Notes under the pieces: model-generated
The model's database searches: none
Told to the model about the DNA's origin: nothing
What the model saw: the letters and a program-made list of their open reading frames with translations, nothing else
Position numbers and translations under genes: made by a program
From: an uncultured Chloroflexota bacterium
GTDB lineage: Bacteria; Chloroflexota; UBA11872; VXNJ01
Direction: 5' to 3'
DNA length: 64,000 nucleotides
NCBI GenBank assembly: GCA_913043205.1
Contig: CAJWLF010000004.1
Coordinates: 57,853 to 121,852 of the forward strand
Shown: positions 60,416 through 64,000 of the stretch, one piece after another
How positions within the stretch are numbered: the stretch's first letter is position 1
Layout of the letters: each line of letters opens with the position of its first letter

Positions 60416-61729
60416 ATGAACCGACGGTCTTTGATGCGCTATTTTGCTTTGACTACGCTTGTTTTGCCGATTACTTCGTGTGGGCAAGATTCGAAAGAAG
60501 AGTCCTCAGCTCAACCAAGTGAGCAAAGCGAGGCTACCTTATTGCAGCAAGACAGTGTTGAGCAAGAAGTTGTGTCTGGGTCGAGCTCTCCGAATGTTGC
60601 CAAGGTAGTCGTGCCGGGTCGAGGACCTACAGGGTTGCCAGCAGCTATGAGCAATCCTACAGCCACCCCGGGTCCTCAGGCGGATTTACCACCTTTGCAA
60701 GGGTATGGGTTTCAGGCACAACTGTACAATCTGGGGGATGATCGTAGTTTCGTTGTTGATGTGACTCGTGATGCAGGATTCAACTGGCTTAAGCAGCAAA
60801 TATTGTGGAAATACACAGAGCCGGTGGTGAAAGGTGAGTATGACTGGGCAGAGCTTGATAAGGTGGTAAGCGCTGTGAATAAGGGTGGGTTGAAAATTAT
60901 GTTGAGCGTGGTTGAAGCCCCAGGATGGGCGCTAGGAGATCGAAGCCACGGGCCGCCTAGTGACCCGGCAGATTTCCGGGATTTTATGAAAGCTTTGGCG
61001 AATCGGTATAAAGGAAGGGTGGGGGCCTATGAGTTATGGAATGAGGCTAACTTGGCCCGAGAATGGGGATACGGTCGGATCAATGCAGGTGAATTTGTAG
61101 AATTGATGCGTAACGGCTATGAAGGTATAAAGGAGAGCGATGCGAATGCGGTGGTGGTTGGTGGTGCATTGACTCCGGCTGGAGACGTCGATATTCCTGA
61201 TCAAAAAATTCAAGCAGTGGATGATCTTCGGTATTTGCGTCAAATGTATGAGTATAAAGACGGCTTAGTAAAACAATGCATGGATGCCTGGGGTGTCCAT
61301 CCGGGTGGGTATAACAATAGTCCTGACCAGGATATTGGCAGTGATCGTGGTGCTGGATGGAATGGCCATGCAAGTTTCTATTTTAAGCGTTTCATCCAGC
61401 ACCGTGAGGTTATGCTCGAGTTCGGTGATGAAAAGCCCATGTGGTTCACTGAGTTTGGTTGGAGTACTAAGAATCAAGATCCGGGTTATGGGTATGGAGC
61501 TGATAATAGTGAGCAAGACCAGGCGGATTTCATTGTGAATTCATTTGAGTTGGTGCGGAAGCAGCACTCTTACGTAACGCACATGTTTATATGGAATCTA
61601 AATTTCCAGATGGTTGTTGGTCCAGAGGATGAAAAATATCCTTTTGGAATACTGAATGTTGATGGGACTCCACGTCCTGCGTTTCAAGCAGTCAAGTTGA
61701 TTAATAAAGGTTTGAGTCCTGCTGGATGA
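60416..61729 (+). CDS. Lipoprotein with glycoside hydrolase-like (GH5/GH39-type clan A) domain
   Basis: Lipobox-like LVLPITSC, acid/base-type YELWNEANLAREW and nucleophile-type PMWFTEFGWST motifs. Confidence 0.8.
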   Translation: MNRRSLMRYFALTTLVLPITSCGQDSKEESSAQPSEQSEATLLQQDSVEQEVVSGSSSPNVAKVVVPGRGPTGLPAAMSNPTATPGPQADLPPLQGYGFQAQLYNLGDDRSFVVDVTRDAGFNWLKQQILWKYTEPVVKGEYDWAELDKVVSAVNKGGLKIMLSVVEAPGWALGDRSHGPPSDPADFRDFMKALANRYKGRVGAYELWNEANLAREWGYGRINAGEFVELMRNGYEGIKESDANAVVVGGALTPAGDVDIPDQKIQAVDDLRYLRQMYEYKDGLVKQCMDAWGVHPGGYNNSPDQDIGSDRGAGWNGHASFYFKRFIQHREVMLEFGDEKPMWFTEFGWSTKNQDPGYGYGADNSEQDQADFIVNSFELVRKQHSYVTHMFIWNLNFQMVVGPEDEKYPFGILNVDGTPRPAFQAVKLINKGLSPAG

Positions 61730-61759
61730 GTGCAGAATTCTCGGCAAGTGAGGTTTTGA

Positions 61760-62656
61760 TTGAGAGATACTACTGTAGCGTTTATTGGAATAGGTGCGAT
61801 GGGAACCGGGATAGTAAATAGCTTGCTTCGGCATGGATTTGATTTGCGAGTATTTGACACAGATCCAAATCGAACTCGTGCTATCGGTAATCTTGAAAAC
61901 GTAGTGGTTGCGAATTCGGCGGCAGAGGCTGCTGAAGGGGCTGATATTGCGGCTGCAATATTGCCGCTTCCTGAAAGTCTAAGGGAAGCAGTGTCTGGAT
62001 CAAATGGTCTGATCCATGGACTTCAGCCGGGATCATTGTTTGTTCAGATGTCTTCTGTGGATTCTGTTACCACATTAGATATTGCTGCATGCGTTAGGGA
62101 AATCGATGTTGAGATGCTGGATTCTCCTGTATTAAGAGGCCCTGATGAGGCTGAGAGGGGTGATTTGGCTGTTCTGGTTGCAGGTGATCCGGTAAGCGTC
62201 GACAGGGCGAGGCCTTTTCACGAAGCGATTAGTCACAAAATTATCTATGCTGGGGAGCTGGGCCAGGCATCATCGTTGAAAGCAATAAACAATACACTTA
62301 ATCTAACCATTAAGGCTGCGGCGGCCGAAGCTCTTTCTGCTGGAGCTGCTTCTGGTCACCAATTAGGTGCGATGCTCGAAGTATTCGAGCAGACTGCTGC
62401 TTGGAATCGCCATTTGGATTTGGTGCGAGCTGCTGGAGATGCTTACGAAGGGTTTGAGGTGACTATGAGGACTGAACTAGTTATAAAGGATATGCGGCAT
62501 GGGATTCTCCAGGCTGCCCAGGTACATTCGCCATCGCCAGTCTTGGCGGCTGCTTATAACTCGTTGTGTCAAGCTGCCAACTTAATTCCAGCAGAATCAC
62601 TGGAGGATCCATTTTTGAAATCTCTATCTCAAGCCAGCGGGTGTAAGATCGAGTAA
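61760..62656 (+). CDS. NAD-binding beta-hydroxyacid dehydrogenase family protein
   Basis: VAFIGIGAMGTGIVNSLLRHGFDLRVFDTDPNR, SSLKAINNTLN (catalytic Lys); TTG start. Confidence 0.88.
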   Translation: MRDTTVAFIGIGAMGTGIVNSLLRHGFDLRVFDTDPNRTRAIGNLENVVVANSAAEAAEGADIAAAILPLPESLREAVSGSNGLIHGLQPGSLFVQMSSVDSVTTLDIAACVREIDVEMLDSPVLRGPDEAERGDLAVLVAGDPVSVDRARPFHEAISHKIIYAGELGQASSLKAINNTLNLTIKAAAAEALSAGAASGHQLGAMLEVFEQTAAWNRHLDLVRAAGDAYEGFEVTMRTELVIKDMRHGILQAAQVHSPSPVLAAAYNSLCQAANLIPAESLEDPFLKSLSQASGCKIE

Positions 62657-62757
62657 ATGGAAGCCCGTGTCTTGAGTGTACACTGTGCTCCAGTTATCCA
62701 AATGGATGACATGGGGTACAGCTCAGATTAGTTATTTGTTAGAGGGAGATTAGTGAC

Positions 62758-63684
62758 TTGGCTGACGAAAAAATTGCATTTGTAGGTATAGGAATCATGG
62801 GTTCTGGCATGTTGGGCAATGTCCTTAAAGCTGGATATGATGTGACGGCATTTGATTTAAACCAAGAAGCTTTGGATGCTGCGGTAGATGCTGGGGCCAC
62901 TGAGGCAGCAAGCTCTGCCGAGGCTGCAGCCAATGCGGATTTGGTGCATACGGTGGTGCCAGGGCCTCCTGAACTCGAGGCTGCTGTTTTTGGGGATAAC
63001 GGTATTGCGGCTGGCATTAGACCTGGGTCTGTATTCATTCAGCATGCAACCGTCGATCCTGAGACGGTAATTAGTGTTGCCGATCGATTAAAGCAACAGG
63101 GAGTAGACACTATCGACGCCCCGTTGCTCCGCACTCCAAAACATGCGGCTTCGGGCAACCTTGGATTTCCTGTAGGCGCAGAACCTGAGGTATATGCCCG
63201 AGCTAAGGATGTTCTTGCAACCATGTCTGACACAATTTACGAGACTGGGGCTGTTGGTACTGGATCTGCTCTGAAATTAGTCAATAACATGTTGAACATC
63301 ACAATTCTGTGTGGTGCTATGGAAGCGATCACCCTAGGCACCAAAAGTGGTCTTAAGTTGGGTACAATGATCGATGCGTTTTATACGACTCCTGCTCGAG
63401 CGCTGCATTTTGAGATGATGCCTTGGGTATTTGAAAATCGCGATTTTTCGCCTGGTTTTTATACTACTTTGGGACATAAAGATATTAGGCTTGCAGTCAA
63501 GCACGCTCTGAATTTGCGTGTCCCTACTAGTGTTTCAGCCGCGGCCTATGCCATGATGGCGCAGGCCGAGGCTTCTGGGCTAGGTCGAGAAACATATTCG
63601 TCAGTACTCAAACTGTATGAGGCGGCTGCGGAAGTAACAGTAGAGCTCGAGCGAGACAAACTGTTCGAGGATGACAATGTCTAA
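62758..63684 (+). CDS. NAD-binding beta-hydroxyacid dehydrogenase family protein
   Basis: IAFVGIGIMGSGMLGNVLKAGYDVTAFDLN, GSALKLVNNMLNI; TTG start. Confidence 0.9.
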   Translation: MADEKIAFVGIGIMGSGMLGNVLKAGYDVTAFDLNQEALDAAVDAGATEAASSAEAAANADLVHTVVPGPPELEAAVFGDNGIAAGIRPGSVFIQHATVDPETVISVADRLKQQGVDTIDAPLLRTPKHAASGNLGFPVGAEPEVYARAKDVLATMSDTIYETGAVGTGSALKLVNNMLNITILCGAMEAITLGTKSGLKLGTMIDAFYTTPARALHFEMMPWVFENRDFSPGFYTTLGHKDIRLAVKHALNLRVPTSVSAAAYAMMAQAEASGLGRETYSSVLKLYEAAAEVTVELERDKLFEDDNV

Positions 63685-64000
63685 TCCCAATGCAGATCGT
63701 TTACGGGTAGGGTTCATAGGTGCTGGTGGAATTACTCGTAAGAGGCATGCGCCTGGCCTGCTTAAGATTGATGATGTCGAACTGGTAGCTGTGTGCAATC
63801 GATCTCTGGACTCTGCCCAGAAATTTGCACGAGATTTCGACATCGCTAATGTGTACGATGATTGGAGACAGGTAGTAGAGGATCCTCTTGTGGATGCCGT
63901 ATTTATCGGTACGTGGCCGTACAAACATTCGGAATATGCCATTGCTGCATTGGATGCTGGAAAGCATGTATTTTGTCAGGCGCGTCTTGCTATGGATGCT
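63677..64000 (+). CDS. Gfo/Idh/MocA-family oxidoreductase, N-terminal part (truncated by window edge)
   Basis: MSNPNADRLRVGFIGAGGITRKRHAPGLLKIDDVELVAVCNRSLDSAQKFA...DAVFIGTWPYKHSEYAIAALDAGKHVFCQ; 8-nt overlap with the preceding gene. Confidence 0.87.
   Translation, partial: MSNPNADRLRVGFIGAGGITRKRHAPGLLKIDDVELVAVCNRSLDSAQKFARDFDIANVYDDWRQVVEDPLVDAVFIGTWPYKHSEYAIAALDAGKHVFCQARLAMDA

Noticed and set aside
61034-61538. Histidine/threonine/isoleucine-rich ORFs antisense to the GH-like lipoprotein gene
   Set aside because: Composition reflects reverse complement of the coding strand; GH catalytic motifs support the plus frame.

Overview
The 64 kb window is a gene-dense, mostly core-metabolism segment of a bacterial chromosome. 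By gene content it is tentatively Chloroflexota/Dehalococcoidia (SAR202-like); that is inference only. Main blocks, left to right: pdxT(partial)-pdxS, a DUF151 nuclease-like gene and lysC; two glycosyltransferases; an arginine cluster (argC-J-B-D-G-H, minus strand); murJ and lepA; a histidine cluster (hisH-A-F-I-E, hisS); a cell-division/peptidoglycan (dcw) cluster (mraZ-rsmH-ftsL-like-ftsI-ftsW-murG-murC-murB-ftsQ-ftsA-ftsZ-yggS-yggT); rnhA, citrate synthase and an MFS transporter; a divergent CoA-transferase-like pair with two uncharacterised neighbours; larB/larC/eno; a sugar locus (GH2, MFS, FGGY kinase); dnaE; a DnaQ-exonuclease/GIY-YIG fusion; pabB; three tRNAs (Cys, Phe, Val); SPFH, a GH-like lipoprotein and a run of dehydrogenases truncated at the right edge. 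I saw no CRISPR array, transposon, prophage or rRNA. Best second-look items: a CoA-transferase beta-like subunit lacking the catalytic Glu, next to unknown genes; a three-fold 15-aa GGS repeat in a small membrane protein; an exactly 10-bp-phased MraZ-type operator; two genes (argC, GH2) whose only sensible start appears to be CTG; a perfect 14-bp stem between mraZ and rsmH; and the DEDD/GIY-YIG fusion.
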